Shown here in pieces: positions 10,216-19,494 of a DNA stretch of 64,000 nucleotides. Below the pieces are notes generated by a model. It ran no database searches. It saw only the letters and a program-made list of their open reading frames with translations, and had not been told where the DNA came from. The position numbers were made by a program, and so were the translations under genes. The number at the start of each line of letters is the position of its first letter. Within the stretch, counting starts at the first letter, position 1. The stretch spans positions 2,791,001 through 2,855,000 of the forward strand of contig NZ_CP089518.1 in assembly GCF_025917685.1 (NCBI RefSeq), given 5' to 3'. The stretch comes from Bacillus cereus (GTDB lineage: Bacteria > Bacillota > Bacilli > Bacillales > Bacillaceae_G).

Positions 10216-10300
10216 GCTTTTAATTATAAATTAGATGGATTAAAAGTCAAGTGTGCTACACAGTTACGTTATGTTTTTTAATCCCATATCTGTGAGTGAA

Positions 10301-10419
10301 ATTATATCGGCGATTTTCATGATATATCAGCGCAACTCGAATTTTATCGGCGATTTTCAGAATATATCAGCGCAACTCAAATTTTATCAGCGATTTTCAA
10401 GATATATCGACTTAACGAC
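10301..10419. repeat. Three-unit 40-bp tandem repeat
   Basis: Units at 10301-10340, 10341-10380 and 10381-10419 share the core ATCGGCGATTTTCA, then ATATATC and AGCGCAACTC; the third unit diverges at its end. Each unit pairs two forms of a TATC(G/A)GCG motif. There is no gene here. A related single unit lies at 23660-23698, so the sequence is a dispersed intergenic element that has expanded locally. Exact unit length and the absence of unique spacers rule out CRISPR. Confidence 0.8.
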
Positions 10420-10440
10420 AAAAAACAACAAAATAAGAGC

Positions 10441-10472
10441 GAACTGTACCAAAACTTTATTTGGTACAGTTC
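10441..10472 (-). terminator. Hairpin terminator of the Eis-like gene
   Basis: GAACTGTACCAA pairs with TTGGTACAGTTC around an 8-base loop, 17 bases beyond the stop codon of the minus-strand acetyltransferase gene. A loose T-rich stretch follows on the minus strand. Confidence 0.65.
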
Positions 10473-10488
10473 ACTTTCAAATATACAA

Positions 10489-11649
10489 TTAAAAGAAATC
10501 ATAAATAAACGCTTCACGCACCGGGACTACATTCTCAAATGTTCGTATCTCCTCTTCGCTTCCACTAATTAATTCAAGCTTACTTAGCTCTAACGGACGT
10601 TTATAGCCAAACATTATTGTAGATAGCGCATTAATGTCCAGCTTAATTCCTTTATCTATTGTTTCTTCTTTCATAATTGTTATTTCCTGATTTGCAAGTC
10701 TCACCGTTACGTTATTCCACGGAGCAAATGAATCTGTAACGTGTAAAATCAATTCTTGCTGCGCATCGTTCCAGTTCAACTCATATTGTTTTAAGAACTG
10801 CTCCACATCTACAATTCTTCCCATAAAATATGGTTTTATTTCTGCCTTCACGCGTGGCTCTTGCAATGTATATAACAACGGTTCTTTCTCACTTAATATC
10901 ATTTCAACTTCTTTAATCATAGAATCATGCTGGCAAATAAAGTTCCATAGGCCATTTCTCGCTTCATTATGCAGTGGAACAAATTCTTCTACTGTCATTT
11001 TATAATTTTCTATTTTATATAATACGTAACCAGCTGCCGTTTTATTTTCATCATAGTAAATCGCTAATGTTAAATCATGATAGACCGCTTGTAACCACCA
11101 TTTTTCACTGCGAACTAGCATACCTGAAAAGCGTTCTGCAAATGTTTCATAAATTTTCTCTACTTCTTCTGGATGGTTTTCTTTATTAAAACGTTTCACA
11201 ATACCATTTACTTGTTTTTTCATAATCAAATCGCTCTTCTCCATATGACATACAAGGCGATTTGCACAAAGCTCCCAGCCGTATTTGCGGTAAAATGAAA
11301 CAGCAAATGGATGTAACATCGATACTGTATAACCAGCTTTTTTCATCGTTTGCAGTGAATGCTGAAGTAACTCTTTTACATACCCACTTCTTCTATATTC
11401 CGGATACGTCGCTACCCCTGCAACGCCTCCCATTTTAAATTTTTCTGTGCCTATGTAAATATGAAACGGAATAAGATGCAATTTTGCTGCTAAGTCTTCC
11501 CCTTCCATAATGCCGTATATTTCATGACTTTCTTTCATTCGAGTCATTTGTTGCTGCACTCGTTCCTCATCTGCTTTATATTGAAAAGCGTATTCTGATA
11601 AACATAATGCTTCTCTGAATTTATCTTCTTTTAATTGTATGACGTTCAT
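10489..11649 (-). CDS. Eis-like GNAT acetyltransferase
   Basis: A 386-residue cytoplasmic protein with the Eis layout: an N-terminal GNAT domain with acetyl-CoA loop VATYPEYRRSGYVKELL (about residues 80-96), a second degenerate GNAT domain, and a C-terminal SCP2-like sterol-carrier fold containing DINALSTIMFGYKRP. The C-terminus ends in bulky residues, AFIYDFF, as in Eis proteins, where the terminal carboxylate takes part in catalysis. ATG 11649 is preferred because GGGGGAG sits just before it. Family members acetylate amines on aminoglycosides or other substrates; the natural substrate here is unknown. Confidence 0.88.
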   Translation of the reverse strand: MNVIQLKEDKFREALCLSEYAFQYKADEERVQQQMTRMKESHEIYGIMEGEDLAAKLHLIPFHIYIGTEKFKMGGVAGVATYPEYRRSGYVKELLQHSLQTMKKAGYTVSMLHPFAVSFYRKYGWELCANRLVCHMEKSDLIMKKQVNGIVKRFNKENHPEEVEKIYETFAERFSGMLVRSEKWWLQAVYHDLTLAIYYDENKTAAGYVLYKIENYKMTVEEFVPLHNEARNGLWNFICQHDSMIKEVEMILSEKEPLLYTLQEPRVKAEIKPYFMGRIVDVEQFLKQYELNWNDAQQELILHVTDSFAPWNNVTVRLANQEITIMKEETIDKGIKLDINALSTIMFGYKRPLELSKLELISGSEEEIRTFENVVPVREAFIYDFF

Positions 11650-11791
11650 CTTTTTCTCCCCCATTCCCTATATGTATTGTACTATCATTTTGAATGTTTC
11701 GGGTTGATGATTAGAAATATATCAACGTTTTGAATCCCAGATAAGATTGGTAGGAAAATACGGATTTACAACGTCAAGTAAATCCCATAAT

Positions 11792-11836
11792 AAAAAAGCT
11801 TAATTTCTCGGTATAGTAAGGGAGAAATTAAGCTTT
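11792..11836 (-). terminator. Rho-independent terminator of a GNAT gene
   Basis: A perfect 15-bp stem, AAAGCTTAATTTCTC (11795-11809) with its complement at 11822-11836, has a 12-base loop and is followed on the minus strand by TTT. It lies about 110 bases after the acetyltransferase gene ending at 11946. The rest of the interval shows no gene. Confidence 0.8.
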
Positions 11837-11945
11837 AGTTAGTTAATATGACTTACAAAGGCATATTTACCACTTTAAATAATATTAGGGTGATTTTTCT
11901 CGTTGTAAAGTTATAGAAAATTAATCCCCCGCATTATCGTTCTAT

Positions 11946-12368
11946 TTACAGATTCTTAATCATTGTGCGATGAGGAATACCCGCATCTATAAATTCTTCA
12001 GAAATACTTTCATACCCTAAGTTTTCATAGAAACCAATTGCATGTTTTTGGGCATTCAATTTCACTTTAGAAATGCCCTGATTTTGTGCAAACTTCTCAA
12101 TTTCATTCATAATTAATTTTCCAGAACCTGCTTTGCGATCAGTTGCCACTACACAAATTCGTTCAATTTTACCAACGCCATCTACAATACGAAAACGTCC
12201 AGCTCCAATTGGCTTGCTATTATCGTATAACACAAAATGAGTAGCGGTTTTGTCATGTTCATCAATTTCTTCTTCTACATCGACTTGTTGTTCTTCTATA
12301 AAAACCTTTTGTCGAATAGCGTAAGCATCTTCTAATTGTTGTTGATTATTTACGATTTCTACTATCAT
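11946..12368 (-). CDS. GNAT N-acetyltransferase (YjcF/ElaA-like)
   Basis: A 140-residue single-domain GNAT enzyme. The N-terminus AYAIRQKVFIEEQQVDVEEE is the signature of the YjcF/ElaA subgroup. The acetyl-CoA site follows as RICVVATDRKAGSGKLIM (about residues 79-96), and the C-terminus has LNAQKHAIGFYENLGYE, with the usual Tyr as a possible general acid. ATG 12368 has GAAGGGAAGAA upstream. It is transcribed alone, with its own terminator. The substrate is unknown. Confidence 0.87.
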   Translation of the reverse strand: MIVEIVNNQQQLEDAYAIRQKVFIEEQQVDVEEEIDEHDKTATHFVLYDNSKPIGAGRFRIVDGVGKIERICVVATDRKAGSGKLIMNEIEKFAQNQGISKVKLNAQKHAIGFYENLGYESISEEFIDAGIPHRTMIKNL

Positions 12369-12613
12369 AAATATTTCTTCCCTTCTAAGTTAAAATGTTT
12401 CATCAATTGTCGAGTTAATTAATTAAATGAAAACGATTAAAATCAATAGGTACCGTTCTTCTTGTTCGGCTTCTTTTCAACGTTAAGGGAAAAACCTTGT
12501 CTCAAAAGTCCTATTGTTGTTAAATAGTTCATTTTTAACATTATAAGTAGCTTGCTTATAATGTCCTTACGAGCTTAATGTATATTTATACTGTATATCT
12601 GCTTTTCATCCTA

Positions 12614-13903
12614 TTATTTCGCTAACTTTTGAAGTTCTTCAAAGAATGTAGGATATGATACGCCTACTGCTTCTGCATCTTCAATTGTTGTTTTTCCTTC
12701 TGCTAGACAGCCAGCAATCGCGAGCATCATTCCGATGCGGTGATCACCGTAACTATTTACTGTATTGCCTTTTAGAGCTGATTTTCCGTATATGATCATG
12801 CCGTCATCAGTTGCTTCTATGCGAGCTCCTAGTTTCGTTAACTCCGCAACGACTGTATCAATACGGTTCGTTTCTTTTACTTTTAATTCGTGTGCATCTT
12901 TAATCACTGTAATTCCTTCTGCTTGTGTTGCTGCTAAAGCGATAACTGGAATTTCATCGATTAGTCTTGGAATAATATCTCCACCAATTTCGATTCCTTT
13001 TAATGAAGAAGTTTCGATTGTAATGTTCGCAGCTGGTTCTGATGCGCCTTCATGAATCGGTTCTACAGTAAACGTAGCACCCATTTTCTCTAAAACATCT
13101 ATAATACCTGTACGTGTTGGGTTCATTCCTACATTTTGTAATAGTAGTTTACTATTTGGGATAATTGCACCTGCTACTAAGAAAAATGCCGCTGATGATA
13201 CGTCACCTGGCACATGGACGTCTGTTGCTGTTAACTTCTGTCCACCCGCCAGTTTTACAGTTTTCCCCACGCGAGTTACCTTTACACCGAACGCTTCAAG
13301 CATTCTTTCCGTATGGTCGCGGGAAATATGTGGTTCTGTAACAGTTGTTACACCTTCTGCACGAAGTCCTGCAAGTAAAATAGCTGACTTTACTTGTGCG
13401 CTTGCTACAGGTGAAGTGTACTCAATTGCTTTTAAATCTCCGCCACGTATTGTGAGCGGCGTAAATGTTCCTTCTTCTCGGCCATCAATATTTGCGCCCA
13501 TTTGTTTTAATGGATTTGTTACACGTTTCATCGGTCTCTTTGCGATAGACGCATCACCTTGTACGCAAGAGAAAAATGGTGTGTTAGCCAAAATCCCTGA
13601 CATTAAACGTATTGTTGTACCGGAATTACCAACATCTAATACAGCTTTCGGTTCTTGTAAACCTTCTAATCCTTTTCCAATTACCGTAACTTCGTCTCCA
13701 TGCTGCGTAATCTCTACTCCCATTTCTTTAAAACAAGAAATCGTACTTAAACAGTCTGCACCAGGTAGGAAACCTTTAATTGTTGTTTTCCCTTCTGCAA
13801 TTGCGCCGAACATAACAGCGCGGTGTGAAATGGACTTATCACCTGGGATTGTAATTGCGCCATTCAATCCGTTAGTTACAGGTTGTATTGTTGTTTCTTT
13901 CAC
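12614..13903 (-). CDS. aroA: 3-phosphoshikimate 1-carboxyvinyltransferase (EPSP synthase)
   Basis: Shikimate-pathway enzyme joining shikimate 3-phosphate and PEP to give EPSP. The 429 residues match the family length. Seen are the N-terminal [16 protein letters not shown] substrate loop (about 14-28), the PEP-site loop [12 protein letters not shown] near 90-101 (class II, Ala in the GNAGTA position replaced by Ser), RPMKRV near 125, and the [10 protein letters not shown] motif near 385. GTG at 13903 is the start because GAGGGTGA precedes it; the upstream ATG at 13957 lies inside the end of tyrA. It is the last gene of the aromatic operon and should be controlled by the T-boxes upstream. Confidence 0.97.
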   Translation of the reverse strand: MKETTIQPVTNGLNGAITIPGDKSISHRAVMFGAIAEGKTTIKGFLPGADCLSTISCFKEMGVEITQHGDEVTVIGKGLEGLQEPKAVLDVGNSGTTIRLMSGILANTPFFSCVQGDASIAKRPMKRVTNPLKQMGANIDGREEGTFTPLTIRGGDLKAIEYTSPVASAQVKSAILLAGLRAEGVTTVTEPHISRDHTERMLEAFGVKVTRVGKTVKLAGGQKLTATDVHVPGDVSSAAFFLVAGAIIPNSKLLLQNVGMNPTRTGIIDVLEKMGATFTVEPIHEGASEPAANITIETSSLKGIEIGGDIIPRLIDEIPVIALAATQAEGITVIKDAHELKVKETNRIDTVVAELTKLGARIEATDDGMIIYGKSALKGNTVNSYGDHRIGMMLAIAGCLAEGKTTIEDAEAVGVSYPTFFEELQKLAK

Positions 13904-13919
13904 TTTGTCACCCTCTTTT

Positions 13920-15020
13920 TTAAATTGTTTCATACGTTTGGTATTCTTCTTTTCCAAGCGCCAGCTTTGCTTTCATCCGATCGTCTTCTCTTTGGAAACT
14001 AATACGTAATACCCCAAGCAGTCCTTCTCGCGCTTCTAATATTTGCAAGTTCGTAATACTAATTTCTTCGCGCGCCAAAATACTCGTTATATGAGCCAAT
14101 GCACCTACTTTATCTAAAACATCGACGTATAAGTCATGATAGGCAGGAATTGCACCTCTCTTTCGTACTGGTAAAGAATCACGGTATTCTTTTGCGTCAG
14201 CAAAATAATTTTGTATTTCACCCGCATCTCCTTTAGAAACCGTCTTATATAAATCTTCCATTTCAGAAATCCATTCTTCTAATAGCTCCAATAAATGCTC
14301 ACGGTTTTGTTTTACAATATCACTCCACATTTTCGGACTACTTGAAGCGATACGTGTTATGTCTTTAAATCCGCCTGCCGCAAGTTGATGAATAAGCGGG
14401 TTATCCCCTGCATGTTTCTCAACTTGTTTTACTAATCCTGCCGCTATAAGATGCGGGAAATGACTAACAATTCCTGTTACATAATCGTGTTCTTCTGTAT
14501 TTAAGACGAGAAAATGTGATCCTGTTCCTTTTAACCAACCTTTTAGTTCTTCCACTTGTCCATTTGGCACATGGTTCATTGGTGTTAAAATGTAAAATGC
14601 ATTTTCAAATAAATGTGCTTTTGCACTTTCAACTCCAGTTTTATGAGAACCTGCCATTGGATGTCCACCAATAAAAGAAACTTCCTTTGAAAATAAAGCT
14701 TCAGCTTCGTTCATAATCGTTCCTTTTGTACTACCAACATCGGTCACTATAACATCTTTTCGTAAACGAAATGACGCTAATTTGTGTAATAACTTCTTCG
14801 TTTCTTCAACTGGAGAAGCAAAAATAATTAAATGTGCCTCTTCACATGCACGCTGTAAATCTACTGCTACTTCATCTACTACATGTAATTCTTTCGCACG
14901 CTCTACTTGCTCTTTAAATATGTCATATCCGGCAATCGTTACTTCGTGTTCTTTTTTTATTGCTAATGCAAGTGAGCCTCCTATTAATCCTGTTCCAATT
15001 AATACTACCTTTTTACACAT
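13920..15020 (-). CDS. tyrA: Prephenate dehydrogenase with C-terminal ACT domain
   Basis: Oxidises and decarboxylates prephenate to 4-hydroxyphenylpyruvate, the committed step to tyrosine. The 366 residues start with the NAD-binding [10 protein letters not shown]. The [10 protein letters not shown] catalytic region is near 142-151, HFPHLIA near 205, and a C-terminal ACT domain (about 297-366) is likely for feedback control by aromatic amino acids. ATG 15020 is chosen because GATGAGG precedes it; it overlaps the end of hisC by 8 bases, so translation is probably coupled. aroA begins 17 bases after its stop. Confidence 0.96.
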   Translation of the reverse strand: MCKKVVLIGTGLIGGSLALAIKKEHEVTIAGYDIFKEQVERAKELHVVDEVAVDLQRACEEAHLIIFASPVEETKKLLHKLASFRLRKDVIVTDVGSTKGTIMNEAEALFSKEVSFIGGHPMAGSHKTGVESAKAHLFENAFYILTPMNHVPNGQVEELKGWLKGTGSHFLVLNTEEHDYVTGIVSHFPHLIAAGLVKQVEKHAGDNPLIHQLAAGGFKDITRIASSSPKMWSDIVKQNREHLLELLEEWISEMEDLYKTVSKGDAGEIQNYFADAKEYRDSLPVRKRGAIPAYHDLYVDVLDKVGALAHITSILAREEISITNLQILEAREGLLGVLRISFQREDDRMKAKLALGKEEYQTYETI

Positions 15021-16113
15021 TTGCCTCATCTCGAGACTTACTTTTCTTATTTTCAAAGTGTTGTTTTAGCACTGAAATCACTCCTTCATTTTGCTCCCTT
15101 GTGCCGACTGTAATACGGACACCATTCGGGAACGGACGAATAATAAATCCTGCGTGTGCACAAGCTTCATAAATCTCTCCACCATTATCTACTGGTAAGA
15201 AGATGAAGTTTGTTTGCGACGGATAAAATGGAATTTCATTTTCCTTACAAAAACTTTCGTATTGTTGTAATCCCTCTGTATTAACACGTACAATTTCTTC
15301 AATAAATGCTTCATCGTTAAAAGCAATCGTCGCTGCTTTTTGCGCTAATGAAGATACGTTAAATGGCAAACGTACGACATTTAAATTCTCGATTAACTCT
15401 TCGTGTCCAATCGCATAACCAACGCGGAAAGAAGCTAATCCATACGCTTTAGAAAACGTTCTAAGTACAAGAATGTTGTTATGTTTTTCTAGAAGCGGTA
15501 ATGTCTCAGGGAAATCTTTTGCTGTTACGTATTCATAGTACGCTTCATCAATGACAATTAACGTATTTTCACTAATGCTTTCAATGAATTGAGTCAATTT
15601 TGACTCATTCACATATGTGCCTGTCGGGTTGTTTGGATTACAAATCCAAACGATTTTTGTATTGTTATCAACTGCTGATGAAATTCTGTCTAAGTCGTAT
15701 ACACCGTTATTTAAAGCAACTTCTTTCACTTCACAGCCTTCAATAATTGCATGATGACGGTACTGCGGGAATGTTGCGCTAGCCGTTACAATATTATCTC
15801 CAGCTCGTAATACGGCGCGACTTATTATTTGAATGACCTCATCTAAACCACTACCGCAAAGTATTTGTTCCATTTGAACATTTAATTTCTCTGCGATTGT
15901 TTGACGGAGCTTTGTAGCACCTCCGTCAGGATATAAAGCATGTTCCAACCATGATTTTTGCAATTCTTCTAAAACACGTGGGGAGCAGCCGAATGGATTT
16001 TCATTCGATGCTAATTTCACAAATGAATGATCTCCATACACTTCTTTCATTTGTTCAGGTGATTTACCTGGTTTATATGGTTGTAATGATGATAGTTGAT
16101 CTTTTACTCGCAT
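15013..16113 (-). CDS. hisC: Histidinol-phosphate / aromatic aminotransferase
   Basis: PLP-dependent class I/II aminotransferase, 366 residues. Visible motifs are LASNENPFG at the N-terminus, NPNNPTGT near 155, DEAYYEY near 188 and FSKAYGLASFRVGYAIG near 216-232, whose Lys binds PLP. B. subtilis has its hisC in the aromatic operon, where it serves both histidine synthesis and the last step of Tyr and Phe synthesis. The setting here between aroC and tyrA points to the aromatic role; B. cereus genomes usually carry another hisC in the his cluster. Its end overlaps tyrA. Confidence 0.94.
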   Translation of the reverse strand: MRVKDQLSSLQPYKPGKSPEQMKEVYGDHSFVKLASNENPFGCSPRVLEELQKSWLEHALYPDGGATKLRQTIAEKLNVQMEQILCGSGLDEVIQIISRAVLRAGDNIVTASATFPQYRHHAIIEGCEVKEVALNNGVYDLDRISSAVDNNTKIVWICNPNNPTGTYVNESKLTQFIESISENTLIVIDEAYYEYVTAKDFPETLPLLEKHNNILVLRTFSKAYGLASFRVGYAIGHEELIENLNVVRLPFNVSSLAQKAATIAFNDEAFIEEIVRVNTEGLQQYESFCKENEIPFYPSQTNFIFLPVDNGGEIYEACAHAGFIIRPFPNGVRITVGTREQNEGVISVLKQHFENKKSKSRDEANV

Positions 16114-16131
16114 GTTAAATCCACCTTTTCA

Positions 16132-17304
16132 TTAAAATTCTTTTGCGTATTTGTTATGTTGCGTAATGTTTTGCTTTAATAATTCCATACGGTCTTTTCC
16201 GAATTGTTCGACTAGCGCATCTGCAAGTTCCCATGCTACAACAGATTCAGCAACAACACCGGCTGCTGGTACTGCACAGCTATCAGATCTTTCTATACTC
16301 GCTTGGAATGCTTCTTTCGTATCAATATCAACACTTGCTAACGGTTTATATAATGTAGGAATTGGCTTCATTACGCCTCTTACGACAATTGGCATACCTG
16401 TTGTCATACCGCCTTCTAAACCGCCAGCATTGTTTGTTTTTCTCGTGTAGCCTTTTTCTTCATCCCACATAATTTCATCGTGCACTTTACTTCCCGGCTG
16501 TCTTGCCGCTTCAAAACCAATTCCGATCTCAGCACCTTTAAACGCATTCACGCTCATAATAGCACCGGCAAGTTTTGCATCTAATTTGCGGTCGTAATGA
16601 ACGTAACTACCTACTCCAATTGGCATTCCTTCTGCAATGACCTCAACAATACCACCGATTGAATCTCCGCTGCTTTTCGCATCATCAATCGCATCCATCA
16701 TTTCTTGTTCTACTTCTTTATCTAAACATCGAACTGGTGAATTTTCAGTAATCGTTTGAATTTCTTCTATCGGTAAGTGAGTAATATGCTTCGCTTTTAC
16801 CCCACCAATTTCAAGAACATGTCCTGCGATTTCTACACCTAATTCTTTCAAAATTTGTTTCGCAACTGCACCAGCTGCAACTCTAACTGTCGTTTCTCTT
16901 GCAGAAGAGCGCTCTAATACGTTTCTTATATCACGATGGCCGTATTTAATTGCCCCGTTTAAATCCGCATGTCCTGGACGTGGCTTTGTAATCGTACGCT
17001 TCATTTCTTTACTTTCTTGCTCTGAAATTGGTTCTGCGCCCATTACTTTCGTCCAATGTTTGAAATCATCATTTTTTACGATTAGCGTAATTGGTGAGCC
17101 AAGTGTCATCCCGTGACGTACACCACTTACAATCTCAACTGTATCTGTTTCAATTTGCATGCGTCTTCCGCGCCCATGCCCTTTTTGTCTTCTTAATAAC
17201 TCTTTATTAATATGTTCCGCCGTTAATGTTAAACCTGCTGGTACACCTTCTAAAATAACTGTTAACTGCGGCCCATGTGATTCTCCAGCTGTAATGTATC
17301 TCAT
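16132..17304 (-). CDS. aroC: Chorismate synthase
   Basis: Converts EPSP to chorismate using reduced FMN. The 390-residue length and the signatures GESHGPQL (residues 7-14), [15 protein letters not shown] (38-52), the RPGHADL loop near 112, [15 protein letters not shown] near 131 and the C-terminal [12 protein letters not shown] are those of the family. It is also called aroF in B. subtilis. It starts 26 bases after the T-box terminator at 17330-17366 and 18 bases before hisC, so its expression depends directly on that leader. Confidence 0.97.
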   Translation of the reverse strand: MRYITAGESHGPQLTVILEGVPAGLTLTAEHINKELLRRQKGHGRGRRMQIETDTVEIVSGVRHGMTLGSPITLIVKNDDFKHWTKVMGAEPISEQESKEMKRTITKPRPGHADLNGAIKYGHRDIRNVLERSSARETTVRVAAGAVAKQILKELGVEIAGHVLEIGGVKAKHITHLPIEEIQTITENSPVRCLDKEVEQEMMDAIDDAKSSGDSIGGIVEVIAEGMPIGVGSYVHYDRKLDAKLAGAIMSVNAFKGAEIGIGFEAARQPGSKVHDEIMWDEEKGYTRKTNNAGGLEGGMTTGMPIVVRGVMKPIPTLYKPLASVDIDTKEAFQASIERSDSCAVPAAGVVAESVVAWELADALVEQFGKDRMELLKQNITQHNKYAKEF

Positions 17305-17329
17305 TTCTCTTGCCCCTTTACTATTTTTT

Positions 17330-17578
17330 TGTACAAAAAAGTCCCTACTGAGCGCTCAGTAGGGACGATGTTTATCGCGGTACCACCCTAGTTGTAGACT
17401 TATTTCGTCTACCTCTCTTCTTCTTTAACGATCATTTGACCGTCCTTCCCTCCAAAGGTTGGCGAGAAAGATGCTCCGAGGCTGTAATTCATGCTTACCT
17501 TTGTGCTGATTCACACCGACCATCAGCTCTCTTTAACAGTGAGATAAGCACTACTGTTTCCTCTTCAGCGCATATATG
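17330..17578 (-). promoter_or_regulatory. T-box leader (Tyr specifier) before aroC
   Basis: Transcription-attenuating riboswitch that senses uncharged tRNA. The T-box bulge sequence AGGGTGGTACCGCG is at 17376-17389 and the terminator stem GTCCCTACTG...CAGTAGGGAC at 17341-17366, followed by T's. Stem I carries AGAGAG and a distal loop. The specifier reads GAAT-UAC-A at 17484-17486, which is Tyr. The leader begins right after the DAHP synthase stop codon with no promoter in between, so it acts as an internal attenuator on read-through transcripts. Confidence 0.92.
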
Positions 17579-17586
17579 ATATGGAA

Positions 17587-18663
17587 TTAAGATAATTTAT
17601 TTTTGAAACCTTTTAACTCATCCATGAATCTATGGAATTCTGGAATATCCATTTGTTGCGCAGAATCTGATAACGCAACAGCTGGGTCTGGATGTACTTC
17701 TGCCATTACTGCATCTGCTCCAATTGCAAGTGCCGCTTTCGCTGTTGGTAATAATAGATCTCTACGTCCAGTTGAATGCGTCACGTCAACGATAACTGGT
17801 AAATGTGTTTCTTTCTTTAAAATCGGTACTGCTGATATATCTAATGTGTTACGTGTCGCTCTTTCGTATGTGCGAATACCGCGCTCACATAAAATAATTT
17901 GGTCGTTACCTTGCGCAATAATGTATTCCGCTGCATTGATGAACTCATCAATTGTTGCTGCTAAACCACGTTTTAATAATACTGGCTTGTTAACTTTACC
18001 TACAGCTCGTAGTAAATCGAAGTTTTGCATGTTACGTGCGCCAACTTGAATTACATCAACGTAGTCTAGCGCCATTTCAACATCGTTCGGATTTAAAATT
18101 TCACTAATAATCGCTAAGTCGAACTCATCTGCTACTTGGCGTAAAATTTGTAATCCTTCTACTCCTAAACCTTGGAAATCGTATGGAGATGTTCTCGGTT
18201 TGAAAGCACCACCGCGCATTAATTTTAAACCTTGGTCTTTCATTGCTTGCCCTACTTGGCGAACTTGCTCTAAACTTTCTACTGCGCAAGGTCCCATAAT
18301 GAACGTTTGTGTTCCGTTTCCAATCAATTCGCCTTTCACATTAACGATTGTATTTTCTTTTTTCTTTTTACGTGATACTAGTAACGCTTTACGGTTATCA
18401 TCTTCTTGTAATTCTAAGCTTGCTTTGAAAATCGTTTTGAAAATATGTTGAACCGTTGACGTTTCGAATGGTCCTTCGTTATGCTCTGCGATCATATCAA
18501 GCACTTCACGCTCACGTACTGGGTCAAAACGTTTCGTACCTTGTACTTGTTTTTGTTCCCCAATTTTTTGAACGATTTCACCGCGTTTGTTTAATAGGTG
18601 TAATAGTTGTAAGTTAATTTCATCTACCTGTTTACGTAATTGATCTAATTCATGATTTGCCAT
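17587..18663 (-). CDS. aroF: Bifunctional chorismate mutase / DAHP synthase
   Basis: First enzyme of the shikimate pathway, type I-beta DAHP synthase, with an AroQ-type chorismate mutase fused at the N-terminus (about residues 1-90, [22 protein letters not shown]). The synthase domain (about 105-358) shows [23 protein letters not shown], the LLKRG and CERGIRTY metal and phosphate sites, and [11 protein letters not shown]. subtilis calls this gene aroA. In that enzyme the mutase domain binds chorismate or prephenate and mediates feedback inhibition. It is the first gene of the operon, behind two T-boxes; ATG 18663 follows GAGGAGG. Confidence 0.96.
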   Translation of the reverse strand: MANHELDQLRKQVDEINLQLLHLLNKRGEIVQKIGEQKQVQGTKRFDPVREREVLDMIAEHNEGPFETSTVQHIFKTIFKASLELQEDDNRKALLVSRKKKKENTIVNVKGELIGNGTQTFIMGPCAVESLEQVRQVGQAMKDQGLKLMRGGAFKPRTSPYDFQGLGVEGLQILRQVADEFDLAIISEILNPNDVEMALDYVDVIQVGARNMQNFDLLRAVGKVNKPVLLKRGLAATIDEFINAAEYIIAQGNDQIILCERGIRTYERATRNTLDISAVPILKKETHLPVIVDVTHSTGRRDLLLPTAKAALAIGADAVMAEVHPDPAVALSDSAQQMDIPEFHRFMDELKGFKNKLS

Positions 18664-18830
18664 TTGGAAATCCTCCTCTAATGTTTTAAAAGTATAGTAA
18701 GAGAATGAAAAATTCTCTATTTTCAGAACTGGTTAATTATACAAATTTAAAGTGGAATCGATACCTCTTCTTATTTTAAACTAATAATTACCATAAAGAC
18801 ACTAACTACTAGTTAATAAGCCACTTTTTT

Positions 18831-19092
18831 TGTACAAAAAAGCCCTACTGATTCAATCAGTAGGGACGATATTTATCGCGGTACCACCCTAGTTGTAGAC
18901 TTATTTCGTCTACCTCTCTTCATTGTTAACGATCAATGTGACCGTCTTTCCCTTCATAAAGATAATACTATCTTTACTACGAAAAAGATGCTCCAGGACT
19001 GTAATTCGCTCTTGTTTTTGTACTGGTTCGCACCAACCACCAGCTCTCTGTTACAGGGAAACAACAACTACTGCTTTTCCTTTCAACGCATG
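18831..19092 (-). promoter_or_regulatory. T-box leader (Tyr specifier), promoter-distal of the tandem pair
   Basis: T-box bulge AGGGTGGTACCGCG at 18877-18890, terminator stem CCCTACTGATT...AATCAGTAGGG at 18842-18868 followed by TTTTT, and stem I with AGAGAGCTGGTGG. The specifier GAAT-UAC-A at 19001-19003 is Tyr. It lies about 30 bases after the terminator of the first T-box and 168 bases before the DAHP synthase start; nothing else is seen in that gap. Confidence 0.92.
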
Positions 19093-19123
19093 TTTATTAT
19101 ATTTTCAAGTTGGACCGTCAAAA

Positions 19124-19388
19124 TACAAAAAGTCCCTACTGAATAAATCAGTAGGGACGATATTTATCGCGGTACCACCCTAGTTGTAGACTAAATTTCC
19201 GTCTACCTCTCTTCACTGTTAACGATCAATTGACCGCTCTTTCTTCATAAAGACAATCGTATCTTTACTACGAAAAAGATGCTCCAAGACTGTAATTCAT
19301 GATTATCCCTGTACTGGTTCACACCAACCACCAGCTCTCTGTTACAGTAAGACTAACCACTACTGTGATCTCTTCATTGCACTTTGTT
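19124..19388 (-). promoter_or_regulatory. T-box leader (Tyr specifier), promoter-proximal of the tandem pair
   Basis: T-box bulge AGGGTGGTACCGCG at 19168-19181, terminator stem GTCCCTACTGA...TCAGTAGGGAC at 19133-19157 with T's after it, and stem I AGAGAGCTGGTGG. The specifier GAAT-UAC-A at 19292-19294 is Tyr. It is strongly similar to its downstream partner, pointing to origin by duplication. In series the two leaders would require two uncharged tRNA-Tyr molecules for full read-through. Confidence 0.92.
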
Positions 19389-19426
19389 TATTCAAATGTT
19401 TTTGAAATTGAATAAGTATGATTCGT

Positions 19427-19456
19427 ATTATAGAACGCTTTTCAAAACACTGTCAA
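19427..19456 (-). promoter_or_regulatory. Sigma-A promoter of the aromatic operon
   Basis: On the minus strand, a consensus TTGACA (19451-19456) and a consensus TATAAT (19427-19432) are separated by 18 bases. Transcription should start near 19420, just upstream of the first T-box. A strong promoter with tight attenuation downstream is the usual T-box layout. Confidence 0.85.
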
Positions 19457-19494
19457 CAACTTTTTATTTATTTTTTTAAAATTCCGCTTTCACC

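Noticed and set aside
10301..10419. CRISPR-like array
   Set aside because: The units abut without unique spacers, there are only three, and no cas genes are near.
12539..12563. Hairpin CATTATAAG...CTTATAATG after aroA as terminator
   Set aside because: The stem is short, AT-rich and lacks a U-run; no confident terminator could be assigned to the aromatic operon.
13416..14009. A 197-codon plus-strand frame opposite aroA and tyrA
   Set aside because: The minus strand encodes clear aroA and tyrA there; the plus frame has no family resemblance and no ribosome site.
18664..18830. A second promoter between the T-box and the DAHP synthase gene
   Set aside because: No convincing -35/-10 pair could be found on the minus strand, so I read the stretch as 5' leader.
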